Assembly (NCBI RefSeq): GCF_014636275.1
Contig: NZ_BMEB01000001.1
Span: 62,001 to 126,000 of the forward strand
Reading direction: 5' to 3'
Length of the DNA: 64,000 bases
Source: Cellulomonas carbonis
GTDB lineage: Bacteria; Actinomycetota; Actinomycetes; Actinomycetales; Cellulomonadaceae
Shown here: one piece after another, positions 1-8,930 of the stretch
How positions within the stretch are numbered: position 1 is the stretch's first letter
How the letters are laid out: every line of letters starts with the position of its first letter
Program-made: the position numbers and the translations under genes
Notes under the pieces: model-generated
The model's input: the letters and a program-made list of their open reading frames with translations, nothing else
The model's database searches: none
Told to the model about the DNA's origin: nothing

Positions 1-1500
<1,500 letters not shown>

Positions 1501-1504
1501 GCGG

Positions 1505-1534
1505 GCGGGCCCCGGGGGTCGCCCCGGGGCCCGC
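1505..1534 (+). terminator. Hairpin terminator after leuA
   Basis: Perfect 13-bp GC-only stem (arms 1505-1517 and 1522-1534, GTCG loop) starting 4 bases after the leuA stop. There is no T-run, as is common in high-GC actinobacteria. It also sits downstream of the convergent rsgA end, so it may serve both. Confidence 0.7.
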
Positions 1535-1579
1535 ACCACCGCCGCGGCCGTGGGCACCGCCGCGGCCGCCCGCTGAGGT

Positions 1580-2833
1580 TCACCGACGCTTCGGGCTGCG
1601 CCGCTGCGACCGCGCCACCTGCTTCCAGCGGTCCGTGAGCTCCGCGCGGAGCCGCTGGTCGGTCCGCGCGGCCACCCACATCGCCTCGCGCTCGAGCTTG
1701 CGGTGGCTCTCGAGCCGCCGGGCCGTGAGCCGTCCGTCCGCGACCGCTGCGAGGACGGCGCACCCGGGCTCGGTGCGGTGCGTGCAGTCCCGGAACCGGC
1801 ACCCGCCGGCGAGGTCCGTGACGTCCGTGAACACCTCGTCGAGGCTCGTGCCCGCGGTGAGCCCGACGGTCCGCAGCCCGGGCGTGTCGAGGACCGCACC
1901 TCCGTCGGGGGCGAGGTGCAGCTCGCGCGTCACCGTGGTGTGCCGGCCCTTGCCCTCGACGCCGAGGGACCGCGTGGCCATCGGGCCGCCACCGGCTGCC
2001 GTCGTCGGCGCGACGAGCGCGTTGAGGAGCGTCGACTTGCCGACGCCCGACGCACCCAGGAGCGCGATCGTCGCACCCGCCGCCAGGATCTCCCGCAGGG
2101 GCTCGAGGCCGCGCCCGAGCGTCGTCGCGACCGTGACGACCTCGACGCCCGGTGCCACGGCCGCCACCTCGGCGACGGCACTCCGGGTCCCGGTCACGAG
2201 GTCCGCCTTGGTCAGCACGACGAGCGGTCGCGCGCCGGAGGACCACGCGAGGGCGAGGAGCCGCTCGAGCCGCCCGAGGTCGAGGTCGGGGACCAGGCCC
2301 TCGACCACCGCCGCGACGTCGACGTTGGCGGCGAGCACCTGGCCGTGCGACGTCCCGCCCGCCTCCGCGCGGACGACCTCGGTGCGCCGCGGCAGGACGG
2401 CGTCGATCTGGAAGGCGGTGCGCTCGCGGTCGGTCCGGCGCAGGACGACCCAGTCCCCGGCCGCCGGCACGGCCCGGGGGTCGGACGCCGTCTCGCGCAC
2501 GAGGCGGGGGTGCCACTGGGCGGTCAGGACGCGCAGGGAGGTCCCGTCGTCGTCGGGGACCAGCACGTCGGCCGCTCGCAGGTGCGCGCGGCACACGCGT
2601 CCGACGACGACGTCGGGCGCGAGCGGCTCGGGGGGCGTGGTGAGGGTGCCGGGCCGGTCGGCGTCCCACCCGAGCCGCGCGAGTGCGGGCAGCGCGTCGT
2701 CGTCGTGCGGCGCGACGCGCCCGGCGGCACGAGCCGGGCGACGGTGGGGACCCTCGAGTCCGGGTCCAGGTCCGGGTCCGGGGCCCTCCCGGTCGTCAGG
2801 GATCGACCGGACGGGGTGGTGCGTGGAGGTCAT
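1580..2833 (-). CDS. rsgA: Ribosome small-subunit-dependent GTPase RsgA
   Basis: RsgA is a circularly permuted GTPase that acts in late 30S ribosome maturation. The 417-aa product has an OB-like N-terminal part, then the permuted G motifs in the order expected of the family: TKAD (207-211), P-loop GASGVGKS (260-267) and DTPG (316-319). A C-terminal zinc knuckle follows with Cys345, Cys350, His352 and Cys358. The ATG at 2833 has an AAGGA-type ribosome site. The first ~45 residues are a low-complexity Gly-Pro and Arg-rich extension encoded by a short repeat near 2755-2785, so a later start cannot be excluded. It is transcribed divergently from recO. Confidence 0.93.
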   Translation of the reverse strand: MTSTHHPVRSIPDDREGPGPGPGPGLEGPHRRPARAAGRVAPHDDDALPALARLGWDADRPGTLTTPPEPLAPDVVVGRVCRAHLRAADVLVPDDDGTSLRVLTAQWHPRLVRETASDPRAVPAAGDWVVLRRTDRERTAFQIDAVLPRRTEVVRAEAGGTSHGQVLAANVDVAAVVEGLVPDLDLGRLERLLALAWSSGARPLVVLTKADLVTGTRSAVAEVAAVAPGVEVVTVATTLGRGLEPLREILAAGATIALLGASGVGKSTLLNALVAPTTAAGGGPMATRSLGVEGKGRHTTVTRELHLAPDGGAVLDTPGLRTVGLTAGTSLDEVFTDVTDLAGGCRFRDCTHRTEPGCAVLAAVADGRLTARRLESHRKLEREAMWVAARTDQRLRAELTDRWKQVARSQRRSPKRR

Positions 2834-2909
2834 CGGTGTGTCCTTCGGGAGCGTGGGCGCGGCCGAGGGGCCGACCCTGGAGGTGGACGGGCACGGCGCA
2901 ACGGGTCAT
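2796..2909 (-). CDS. Candidate 37-codon upstream ORF overlapping the rsgA start
   Basis: ATG at 2909 is preceded by a strong purine run (GGGAGGAGG, within 2918-2935) and opens a 37-codon frame beginning MTRC. It ends inside rsgA, overlapping the rsgA start in another frame. A -10-like TAGCGT on the same strand (2971-2966) lies about 55 nt upstream. It could be a leader peptide coupled to rsgA translation. No conserved peptide is recognised, and a chance ORF in GC-rich DNA is possible. Confidence 0.25.
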   Translation of the reverse strand: MTRCAVPVHLQGRPLGRAHAPEGHTDDLHAPPRPVDP

Positions 2910-3059
2910 GGCCACGCACCTCCTCCCGCTCGCGAGGACCCGACCGGGTCCTGGGCACAGGCCCCACGCTAGGGACCGCCGACGCCGTGGCGCCACGGGA
3001 ATTCCGGACCCGACATGCACCCGCCGGTGCGGCGCGTGGGCCGGGCGGTCGCCAAGGGG

Positions 3060-3065
3060 GAGAAT
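3060..3065 (+). promoter_or_regulatory. -10 box of a leaderless recO promoter
   Basis: GAGAAT lies exactly 6 nt before the GTG start of recO (3072), placing the predicted transcription start at or next to the start codon. No ribosome-binding purine run fits in that space. Confidence 0.5.
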
Positions 3066-3071
3066 GGGCCG

Positions 3072-3803
3072 GTGAGCCTCTACCGCGACGAGGGCATCGT
3101 GCTGCGTGCCCAGAAGCTGGGTGAGGCGGACCGGATCGTGACCCTGCTGACGCGGCACCACGGCAAGGTGCGCGCGGTCGGGAAGGGCGTGCGCCGGACG
3201 TCGTCGCGGTTCGGGTCGCGTCTGGAGCCCTTCATGGTCGTGGACGCGCAGCTGCACACGGGACGGAGCCTCGACATCGTGACCCAGGCGGAGACGCTGG
3301 CCCCGTACGGCCGCGCCGTGTGCGCCGACTACGCGCTCTACACCGCCGGGACGGCGATGCTCGAGACGGCCGACCGGCTCGTCGAGGCGGAGAAGGAGCC
3401 GTCGGTCCAGCAGTACCTCCTCCTCGTCGGCGCCGTCCGCGCGCTCGCGGAGCGGGCCCACGCACCGGGTCTCGTGCTCGACTCGTACCTCCTGCGCGCG
3501 CTCGCGGTGGCGGGCTGGGCGCCGTCGTTCACCGAGTGCGCCCGGTGCGGTGCCCCGGGCCCCCACAGCGCGTTCGCGGTCGCCTCCGGAGGCGCCGTGT
3601 GCGCGGCGTGCCGTCCGCCCGGCGCGGCGGCGCCCGCTCCGGAGACGTTCGCGCTGCTCGCCGCGCTGCTCACGGGCGACTGGCCCGCGGCGGACACGAG
3701 CGCCGAGCGGCACCGCTCGGAGGCGAGCGGCCTGGTCGCGGCGTTCCTCCAGTTCCACATCGAGCGCCAGCTGCGCTCGCTGCGGCTCGTGGAGCGGATC
3801 TGA
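3072..3803 (+). CDS. recO: DNA repair protein RecO
   Basis: RecO binds single-stranded DNA and helps load RecA in the RecF pathway of gap repair. The 243-aa product opens with the typical [10 protein letters not shown], and the OB-fold region contains [12 protein letters not shown]. The C-terminal part has a four-cysteine zinc site (CARC about residue 157, CAAC about residue 178). GTG at 3072 was chosen over an in-frame ATG at 3015 because family homology begins at this codon and a -10 box sits 6 nt upstream. It overlaps uppS by one base (TGATG), the usual actinobacterial recO-uppS pairing. Confidence 0.93.
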   Translation: MSLYRDEGIVLRAQKLGEADRIVTLLTRHHGKVRAVGKGVRRTSSRFGSRLEPFMVVDAQLHTGRSLDIVTQAETLAPYGRAVCADYALYTAGTAMLETADRLVEAEKEPSVQQYLLLVGAVRALAERAHAPGLVLDSYLLRALAVAGWAPSFTECARCGAPGPHSAFAVASGGAVCAACRPPGAAAPAPETFALLAALLTGDWPAADTSAERHRSEASGLVAAFLQFHIERQLRSLRLVERI

Positions 3804-4660
3804 TGGCGCGTCGGTCCCGGGACGTGCTGCCCGACCGCGGGCACGTCGTGCCCCCACCGCCGCACGCGTCGGGCGCCCGGCCACCCCTCGTCCCGCGCGA
3901 GCTCGTCCCGCAGCACGTCGCGATCGTCATGGACGGCAACGGCCGGTGGGCCAACGCACGGGGCCTGCCGCGCACCGCGGGCCACGAGGCGGGCGAGGCG
4001 GCCCTCCTGGACGTCGTCGCCGGGGCGATCGAGATCGGGGTGCGCCACGTGTCGGCGTACGCGTTCTCGACCGAGAACTGGAAGCGGTCGCCCGAGGAGG
4101 TGCGCTTCCTCATGGGCTTCAACCGCGACGTGCTCCGCCGCCGCCGGGACACCATGCACTCGTGGGGCGTCCGCGTGCGGTGGGCCGGTCGACGGCCCCG
4201 CCTGTGGCGCTCGGTGATCGCGGAGCTCGAGACGGCCGAGGAGCTCACGCGCGGCAACGACGTGTGCACGCTCACGATGTGCGTGAACTACGGGGGGCGC
4301 GCGGAGGTCGCGGACGCCGCGCGGGCGATCGCGCGCGAGGTCGCGGCGGGTCGGCTCGACCCCGAGCGCGTCGACGAGCGCACGGTCGCGCGGTACCTCG
4401 ACGAGCCCGACCTGCCCGACGTCGACCTGTTCCTGCGCACCTCGGGCGAGCAGCGCACGTCCAACTTCATGATCTGGCAGGCCGCGTACGCCGAGCTCGT
4501 CTTCCTCGACGAGCTGTGGCCCGACGTCGACCGGCGCCACCTGTGGCGCGCGGTCGAGACCTACGCGCGCCGGGACCGCAGGTACGGCGGGGCCGTGGAC
4601 GCGCTCCGGGCCCGCACCGACGTGACGACGACGGACGACGACCGGCCCACGGGGTCGTGA
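3803..4660 (+). CDS. uppS: Isoprenyl transferase (undecaprenyl/decaprenyl diphosphate synthase, cis type)
   Basis: This enzyme elongates an allylic diphosphate with isopentenyl diphosphate units to make the polyprenyl carrier for peptidoglycan and glycan synthesis. In the 285-aa protein the catalytic MDGNGRW motif places the Mg-binding Asp at residue 44. [10 protein letters not shown] and the C-terminal [12 protein letters not shown] substrate-binding motif are also present. The ATG overlaps the recO stop by one base, so translation is probably coupled. The first ~30 residues are a Pro/Arg-rich extension. Actinobacteria carry several paralogues that differ in chain length; the product length cannot be told from the sequence. 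Confidence 0.92.
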   Translation: MARRSRDVLPDRGHVVPPPPHASGARPPLVPRELVPQHVAIVMDGNGRWANARGLPRTAGHEAGEAALLDVVAGAIEIGVRHVSAYAFSTENWKRSPEEVRFLMGFNRDVLRRRRDTMHSWGVRVRWAGRRPRLWRSVIAELETAEELTRGNDVCTLTMCVNYGGRAEVADAARAIAREVAAGRLDPERVDERTVARYLDEPDLPDVDLFLRTSGEQRTSNFMIWQAAYAELVFLDELWPDVDRRHLWRAVETYARRDRRYGGAVDALRARTDVTTTDDDRPTGS

Positions 4661-4674
4661 GGGGAGAGGCACGC

Positions 4675-5031
4675 ATGGGATCGACGGGGGACCTGCGGGT
4701 CGGCATGGTGACGTTCGACGCGCTCGACGCGCGCGCTCTCGCCGACTGGTGGGCGCGGCAGACCGGCGGGACGGTCGTCGCCGACCACGACGGTGAGTTC
4801 GTCATGGTCGACGCGTCCGGGATGCGGCTCGGCTTCCAGCGCGTCGAACGCCCGACGCCGGGCAAGAACCGCGTTCACCTCGACCTCGAGGCGCACGACC
4901 GCGACGACGAGGTCGAGCGCCTGCGCCTCGAAGGCGCCCAGGTCGTCGCGCGGCACGAGACCCCCGGGTTCACGTGGGTCGTGCTCGCGGACCCCGAGGG
5001 GAACCAGTTCTGCGTCAGCGCGCGCCACTGA
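4675..5031 (+). CDS. VOC-family (glyoxalase/bleomycin-resistance fold) protein
   Basis: A 118-aa single-domain protein of the vicinal oxygen chelate superfamily. The two beta-alpha-beta-beta-beta halves are recognisable, ending with the typical VLADPEGNQFCV. Conserved features include the FQRVE-type strand and KNRVHLDLE. Many such actinobacterial proteins carry the glyoxalase-like pattern without a known substrate, so no reaction is assigned. The ATG at 4675 has a GGGGAGAGG site and follows uppS by 14 bases, so it is probably the third gene of the recO operon. Its end overlaps the convergent DedA-like gene by 17 bases. Confidence 0.85.
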   Translation: MGSTGDLRVGMVTFDALDARALADWWARQTGGTVVADHDGEFVMVDASGMRLGFQRVERPTPGKNRVHLDLEAHDRDDEVERLRLEGAQVVARHETPGFTWVVLADPEGNQFCVSARH

Positions 5032-5500
5032 GCGCGTCGACGCGCCGACGACGGCGCAGCACGACGGTCGCGACGACGGTCCCGAGGACGACCACGACCG
5101 CCGCGAGCGCCCACGGCGAGCGCGCGGCGAGCGCCACGGCGCCCCATGCCGCCGCGGTCCCGCCGCCGGCCCACACGAGCGCCCAGACGAGCCACCCCGG
5201 CACGGACCACAGCGTGTAGCGGACCCAGTGCAGCCGGAGCAGCCCTGCCGCGCCGTGGACCGCCGACTGGAACCCGACGGTCAGGAAGGACAGCGGCACG
5301 ACCGGCATGCCCCAGCGCTCGATCGCGGCGACGGCGCGACGCGTCCCCGCCGTGTCGAGACGCTCGCGCCACCGGGTCCGCAGGGCACCCGTCGCGACGC
5401 CGCGGCCGAGCCAGTACAGCGCCTGCGAGCGCAGGGCCGCGCCGAGGACGAAGAACAGGTAGATCCAGACGAACGGCCAGCCGGCGAGCCAGTCGGGCAC
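5015..5500 (-). CDS. Small DedA/VTT-like membrane protein
   Basis: Four or five hydrophobic segments fill the 161-aa product. The arrangement resembles the DedA/VTT fold: WIYLFFVLGAALRSQALYWLGR, then a basic RTRWRERL loop, then MPVVPLSFLTVGFQSAVHGAAG, followed by two closing membrane helices and a basic tail. DedA proteins are membrane proteins implicated in lipid flipping and envelope homeostasis. This one is shorter than the usual ~200 aa. GTG at 5500 is preferred, one base after the zur stop (TGAcGTG); a longer GTG start at 5530 would overlap zur by 29 bases. Co-transcription with the zinc operon is likely; a role in zinc handling is unproven. Confidence 0.7.
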   Translation of the reverse strand: MPDWLAGWPFVWIYLFFVLGAALRSQALYWLGRGVATGALRTRWRERLDTAGTRRAVAAIERWGMPVVPLSFLTVGFQSAVHGAAGLLRLHWVRYTLWSVPGWLVWALVWAGGGTAAAWGAVALAARSPWALAAVVVVLGTVVATVVLRRRRRVDALSGAR

Positions 5501-5501
5501 G

Positions 5502-5993
5502 TCAGCGCCGGTCCGAGCCGACCGTGCCACCCGCCGGACGCGCGACCGGGCCCTCCCCGGCGCGCTCCTCCACGACGTCCGTCCCGCGCTCGTCGTCGAC
5601 CGCGTCCGCCGTCGCGCACCGGGCGCACGTGCCGAACAGCTCGACGGTGTGGTCGATGTCGACGAACCCGTGGCGGCGACCGACCCGGTCCGCCCAGGTC
5701 TCGACGTCGGGCCCCTCGATCTCGACCGTCGCTCCGCAGCGGCGGCACACGAGGTGGTGGTGGTGCTCGCGCCGCTCGCACCGCCGGTAGACGCTCTCGC
5801 CCTCCGCGGTCCGCAGCACGTCGACGTCGCCCGCCTCGGCGAGCGACTGGAGCGTCCGGTAGACCGTCGCCAGGCCGATGCCGTGCCCCTGGTCCCGCAG
5901 CAGCTCGTGCAGCTGCTGCGCGCTGCGGAAGTCCTCCACCGTGCCGAGCGCCTCGGCGACGGCGGTCCGCTGGCGGGTCATGCGCTGCATCAT
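5502..5993 (-). CDS. zur: Zinc uptake regulator Zur (Fur family)
   Basis: A 163-aa Fur-family repressor. The winged helix covers about residues 1-85, with QRTAVAEAL and GLATVYRTLQSL as the recognition region. The metal-binding dimerisation domain follows, with HHHH, CRRCG and CARC; the two CxxC pairs form the structural zinc site. It is called Zur rather than Fur because it is the last gene of znuACB and overlaps znuB by ATGA, and because two Zur-type palindromes lie at the operon promoter. When zinc is plentiful it should repress the operon, including itself. The C-terminal ~25 residues are a disordered acidic/Gly tail. Confidence 0.88.
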   Translation of the reverse strand: MMQRMTRQRTAVAEALGTVEDFRSAQQLHELLRDQGHGIGLATVYRTLQSLAEAGDVDVLRTAEGESVYRRCERREHHHHLVCRRCGATVEIEGPDVETWADRVGRRHGFVDIDHTVELFGTCARCATADAVDDERGTDVVEERAGEGPVARPAGGTVGSDRR

Positions 5994-6913
5994 CGGCTCC
6001 CGGGGGTGGCGACCTGGACGTCGTCGTCGAGCTGCGGGTGGGGGTCGTGCGGGCCCGATGGCCGCCGCCGGACGAACGGACGGGCCGCGGCGGCGAGCGC
6101 GTACATGGCCAGGGCGAGGACGACGATCGTGGCGCCGGGCGACGCGTCGTACCAGTACGTGGTGCTCAGCCCCGCGACGGTCGCGACGACGCCCGTCGCC
6201 ATCGCGACGCCCATCGTGCGGCGGAACGACGACGCGACCAGCTGTGCGACCGCGACGGGCACGATCATGAGCGCGCTCACGAGGAGCACGCCCACGACGC
6301 GCATCGCGACCGTCACGGTGAGCGCGGCGACGACCGCGACGAGGAGGTTGAGGGCGCGCACCGGCAGGCCCGACGCCCGGGCGAACTCCTCGTCCTGCGA
6401 GATGGCGAACAGCGCCGACCGCAGGCCGAGGCCGACGCCGAGCACGAGACCCGCGAGCACCACGGTGAGCCACACGTCCCCGGTGGAGACGGTCGAGATC
6501 GACCCGAAGAGGTAGCCGACGAGGTTGGCGTTGGTCCCGCCCGCCTGGGAGATGATCAGCACGCCACCGGCGATGCCGCCGTAGAACAGCAGCGCGAGCG
6601 CGACGTCGCCGCTCGTGCGCCCGTGCTGGCGCACGAGCTCGATCGTCACCGCGCCGACGACGGCCGCGACGACGGCGCCCGGGACGGCCAGCGCGTCGTG
6701 CGGCGTGAGCTCCATCGCGTTGCCCACGAGCCACCCGAGCGCCACACCCGTGAGGGCGACGTGCCCGATCCCGTCGCCGAGCAGCGAGAGCCGTCGCTGC
6801 ACGAGGTACGTACCGATCACGGGCGCCGCGAGGCCGACGAGCGCGGCGACGACGAGCGCACGCTGCATGAAGGGGTCGCCCAGCATCCCGACGACCTCGT
6901 CGACGACGCTCAC
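5990..6913 (-). CDS. znuB: Zinc ABC transporter permease
   Basis: Integral membrane subunit of the high-affinity zinc importer. The 307-aa protein has eight or nine hydrophobic helices and the family signatures RRLSLLGDGIGHVALTGVAL and LLFYGGIAGGV; helices from VVGVLLVSALMIVPVAVAQL onward match the ABC-3 permease family. The GTG start at 6913 overlaps the znuC stop (GTGA), with GGAG just upstream. It works with the ATPase ZnuC and the binding protein ZnuA. A manganese specificity is possible for the family but less likely given the Zur boxes and the His-rich binding protein. Confidence 0.92.
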   Translation of the reverse strand: MSVVDEVVGMLGDPFMQRALVVAALVGLAAPVIGTYLVQRRLSLLGDGIGHVALTGVALGWLVGNAMELTPHDALAVPGAVVAAVVGAVTIELVRQHGRTSGDVALALLFYGGIAGGVLIISQAGGTNANLVGYLFGSISTVSTGDVWLTVVLAGLVLGVGLGLRSALFAISQDEEFARASGLPVRALNLLVAVVAALTVTVAMRVVGVLLVSALMIVPVAVAQLVASSFRRTMGVAMATGVVATVAGLSTTYWYDASPGATIVVLALAMYALAAAARPFVRRRPSGPHDPHPQLDDDVQVATPGSR

Positions 6914-7686
6914 TCCTGCCACCTCACCGCGGGGACCAGGCCGCCCGCCTCGTCGGCCAGGGCCGCGTCGTGCGGGTGCACGTGCTCGTGGTGCGGGTCG
7001 TCGTGACCGGGGCTCGGCCGGGGCGGCGCACCGTCGTGGATGACCCGGCCGTGACGCAGGACGACGCAGCGCCGGACGAGCGGCTGGAGCGCCCCGAGCT
7101 CGTGCAGCACGACGACGACCGTCGTGCCGGCGGCGACCAGACCCGCGAGCGCACGCGCGAAGGCCTCCTGGCTCGGCAGGTCGACGCCGGCGACCGGCTC
7201 GTCGAGGAGCAGCAGGTCGGGCCGGCGGACGAGTGCTCGTGCGATGAGGACGCGCTGCTGCTGGCCGCCCGAGAGCTCGCGCACCGCGCGGTCGGCGACG
7301 TCCGCGAGGCCCACGACGGCGAGCGCCTCGACCGAACGGCGGCGTGCGCCGCGCGGCGGGACCAGGCGTCGGCCGTGCAGGAGGCCCGACGTCACGACCT
7401 CCGCCGCCGTGGCCGGCACGCCCGCTGCCGCGGAGACGCGCTGCGGCACGTAGCCGATGCGGTGCCACGGGACGTCGCGACCGAGCGGCGTGCCGAAGAG
7501 CCGCACGGAGCCGGCCTGGGACGGGACGGCGCCGACGAGGGCGCGGACGAACGTGGACTTGCCCGACCCGTTGGCGCCGAGGAGGCCGACGACCTCGCCG
7601 TCGTCCACGGCGAGTTCGACGCCGTGCAGGATCGTCGCGCCGCCGAGGTCGACGCGCAGCCCCTGCGCACGGACGACCTCGGTCAC
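6910..7686 (-). CDS. znuC: Zinc ABC transporter ATP-binding protein
   Basis: The cytoplasmic ATPase of the zinc importer, 258 aa. Walker A GANGSGKST (37-45), the LSGGQQQR signature, LLLLDEP Walker B and the switch histidine in VVLHELG are all intact. The last ~30 residues are rich in His, Asp and Pro (HDDPHHEHVHPHD), which could bind zinc and sense cytoplasmic metal. GTG at 7686 overlaps the znuA stop (GTGA), so translation of the three transporter genes is coupled. Confidence 0.93.
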   Translation of the reverse strand: MTEVVRAQGLRVDLGGATILHGVELAVDDGEVVGLLGANGSGKSTFVRALVGAVPSQAGSVRLFGTPLGRDVPWHRIGYVPQRVSAAAGVPATAAEVVTSGLLHGRRLVPPRGARRRSVEALAVVGLADVADRAVRELSGGQQQRVLIARALVRRPDLLLLDEPVAGVDLPSQEAFARALAGLVAAGTTVVVVLHELGALQPLVRRCVVLRHGRVIHDGAPPRPSPGHDDPHHEHVHPHDAALADEAGGLVPAVRWQE

Positions 7687-8720
7687 GAGCAGCCCAGACC
7701 CGTCCGCAGGGCCTCGAGGTTGAGCTCCATGACTCCACGGTAGTCGGTCGCCTCGTCCACCTGGGTCTCCACGGGGTCGAGGACCAGGACCTCGAGCCCG
7801 AGGTCGTCCGCGAGGGCACCGGCCACGGCGGGTGCCGCCACGCTCTCGGTGTAGACGGCGGTGACGCCGTGCTCCCGGACCACCTCGCCGATCTCGCGCA
7901 TGCGTGCGGGGGAGGGCTCGGTGTCGGGGTCGATCCCGGCGATGCCGACCTCGGTGAACCCGTAGCGGTCGGCCAGGTAGCCGAACGCGGTGTGCCCGGT
8001 GACGACGACGTCCCGCTCGCACGACGCGAGGCCCTGCGTCAGGTCGGCGTCGAGCGCCTCGAGGTCGGCGCGAAGGACGTCGGCGTTCTCCTGGAAGGCC
8101 TCGGCGTCCGCCGGGCTGGCCTCGCCGAGCGCCTCGGCGATCGCGTCGCCGACGGCCGCGAGGCGCATCGGGTCGAGCCAGAAGTGCGGGTCGAGCGCGC
8201 TGTGCTCGTCGGTCTCCTCGTCCGCGTGCTCGTCGGCCTCCTCGTCGGCGTGCTCGTCCTCGTCCGTGTGCTCGTCGGCCTCGCGCAGGTCCGCCGCCTC
8301 GGTGACGTCGAGCACGCGCTCGGGGCCGCGGCTCTCGACGGCGTCGTCGACCGCGGGCTGGAAGTCGGCGAGGTGCACGACCAGGTCGGCCTGACCGAGC
8401 GTGCGCAGCTGGCTGGGGGAGAGCTCGACGTCGTGCGCCTCGACACCCGGGGGCGTGATCGACTCGACCGTCACGAGGTCGCCCCCGACGCGGTCGGTCA
8501 CGTACTGCAGGGGGTAGAACGCGGCCAGCACGAGCAGACCGTCCTCGCCGGCACCGGCACCGGCACCGTCGCCGTCCGGCTGGTCCGAGGCGGCCGTCCC
8601 GCCGCACGCGGCGAGGGAGGCGACCGCACCGGCCGCGAGGAGGGCCGTGGCCCTGCTCGAGCGGGCGTGCTGCGGACGAGGGGCGGCCAGGGCACGGCGG
8701 GGGGAGGGACGAAGACGCAT
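7683..8720 (-). CDS. znuA: Zinc ABC transporter substrate-binding lipoprotein
   Basis: A 345-aa extracellular zinc-binding lipoprotein. The signal peptide ends at a lipobox SLAAC (Cys39), then comes a Gly/Ala/Asp linker. The cluster A-I fold follows, with VEAHDVELSP giving the first zinc histidine. A loop of alternating His and Asp/Glu (about residues 150-175) is the hallmark of ZnuA zinc-capture loops. LDPHFWLDP and VTGHTAFGYL give the remaining ligands. ATG at 8720 is chosen because a promoter -10 lies 7 nt upstream (leaderless); an in-frame ATG at 8729 would lie inside the promoter. Confidence 0.92.
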   Translation of the reverse strand: MRLRPSPRRALAAPRPQHARSSRATALLAAGAVASLAACGGTAASDQPDGDGAGAGAGEDGLLVLAAFYPLQYVTDRVGGDLVTVESITPPGVEAHDVELSPSQLRTLGQADLVVHLADFQPAVDDAVESRGPERVLDVTEAADLREADEHTDEDEHADEEADEHADEETDEHSALDPHFWLDPMRLAAVGDAIAEALGEASPADAEAFQENADVLRADLEALDADLTQGLASCERDVVVTGHTAFGYLADRYGFTEVGIAGIDPDTEPSPARMREIGEVVREHGVTAVYTESVAAPAVAGALADDLGLEVLVLDPVETQVDEATDYRGVMELNLEALRTGLGCS

Positions 8721-8734
8721 GAGACTCATTCTCA
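8720..8734 (-). promoter_or_regulatory. Zur box 1 (over -10 and start of znuA)
   Basis: The 15-bp near-palindrome TGAGACTCATTCTCA fits the TGAnAnnnATTnTCA-like Zur operators of actinobacteria. It covers the -10 region and the first base of znuA, so bound Zur would block transcription start. Confidence 0.75.
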
Positions 8735-8757
8735 GGACGGATGAGAACCATTGTCAA
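8728..8757 (-). promoter_or_regulatory. znuACB-zur promoter
   Basis: On the minus strand, TTGACA (8757-8752) and GAGAAT (8733-8728) are 18 bp apart, and the -10 ends 7 nt before the znuA ATG. The mRNA is therefore predicted to be leaderless. Both elements are covered by Zur boxes. Confidence 0.6.
8742..8756 (-). promoter_or_regulatory. Zur box 2 (over -35 of znuA)
   Basis: The second 15-bp near-palindrome TGAGAACCATTGTCA has its centre 22 bp from box 1, two helical turns, which would put two Zur dimers on the same face of the DNA. It overlaps the predicted -35 element. Confidence 0.75.
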
Positions 8758-8813
8758 ACTGGGGCCGGAGGCCACGGGGGGCCCGCCCGACCCGCGGCGA
8801 CGGCCCGCGCCGG

Positions 8814-8819
8814 TAGCCT
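8814..8819 (+). promoter_or_regulatory. Possible -10 box for glyS
   Basis: TAGCCT matches the actinobacterial TANNNT -10 and would give a ~105-nt leader before glyS. I see no convincing -35 and no T-box-like anticodon stem in the leader. Confidence 0.3.
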
Positions 8820-8930
8820 GGGCCGCTGACGGCCGGTCGGCGCCCCGCGCCTTCCGCGGCAGCGCCGCACCGCCGTCGGTCCCGTCCGCGCGAGCCACGT
8901 GCGGACCCGCCGAGCGCCCCTGGAGCAACC

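Noticed and set aside
5502-5993. Calling the regulator Fur (iron)
   Set aside because: Operon context with the His-rich zinc-binding protein and the Zur-type palindromes favour Zur.
8820-8930. A T-box or riboswitch in the glyS leader
   Set aside because: No conserved T-box bulge sequence, anticodon-like stem or terminator/antiterminator pair could be found.
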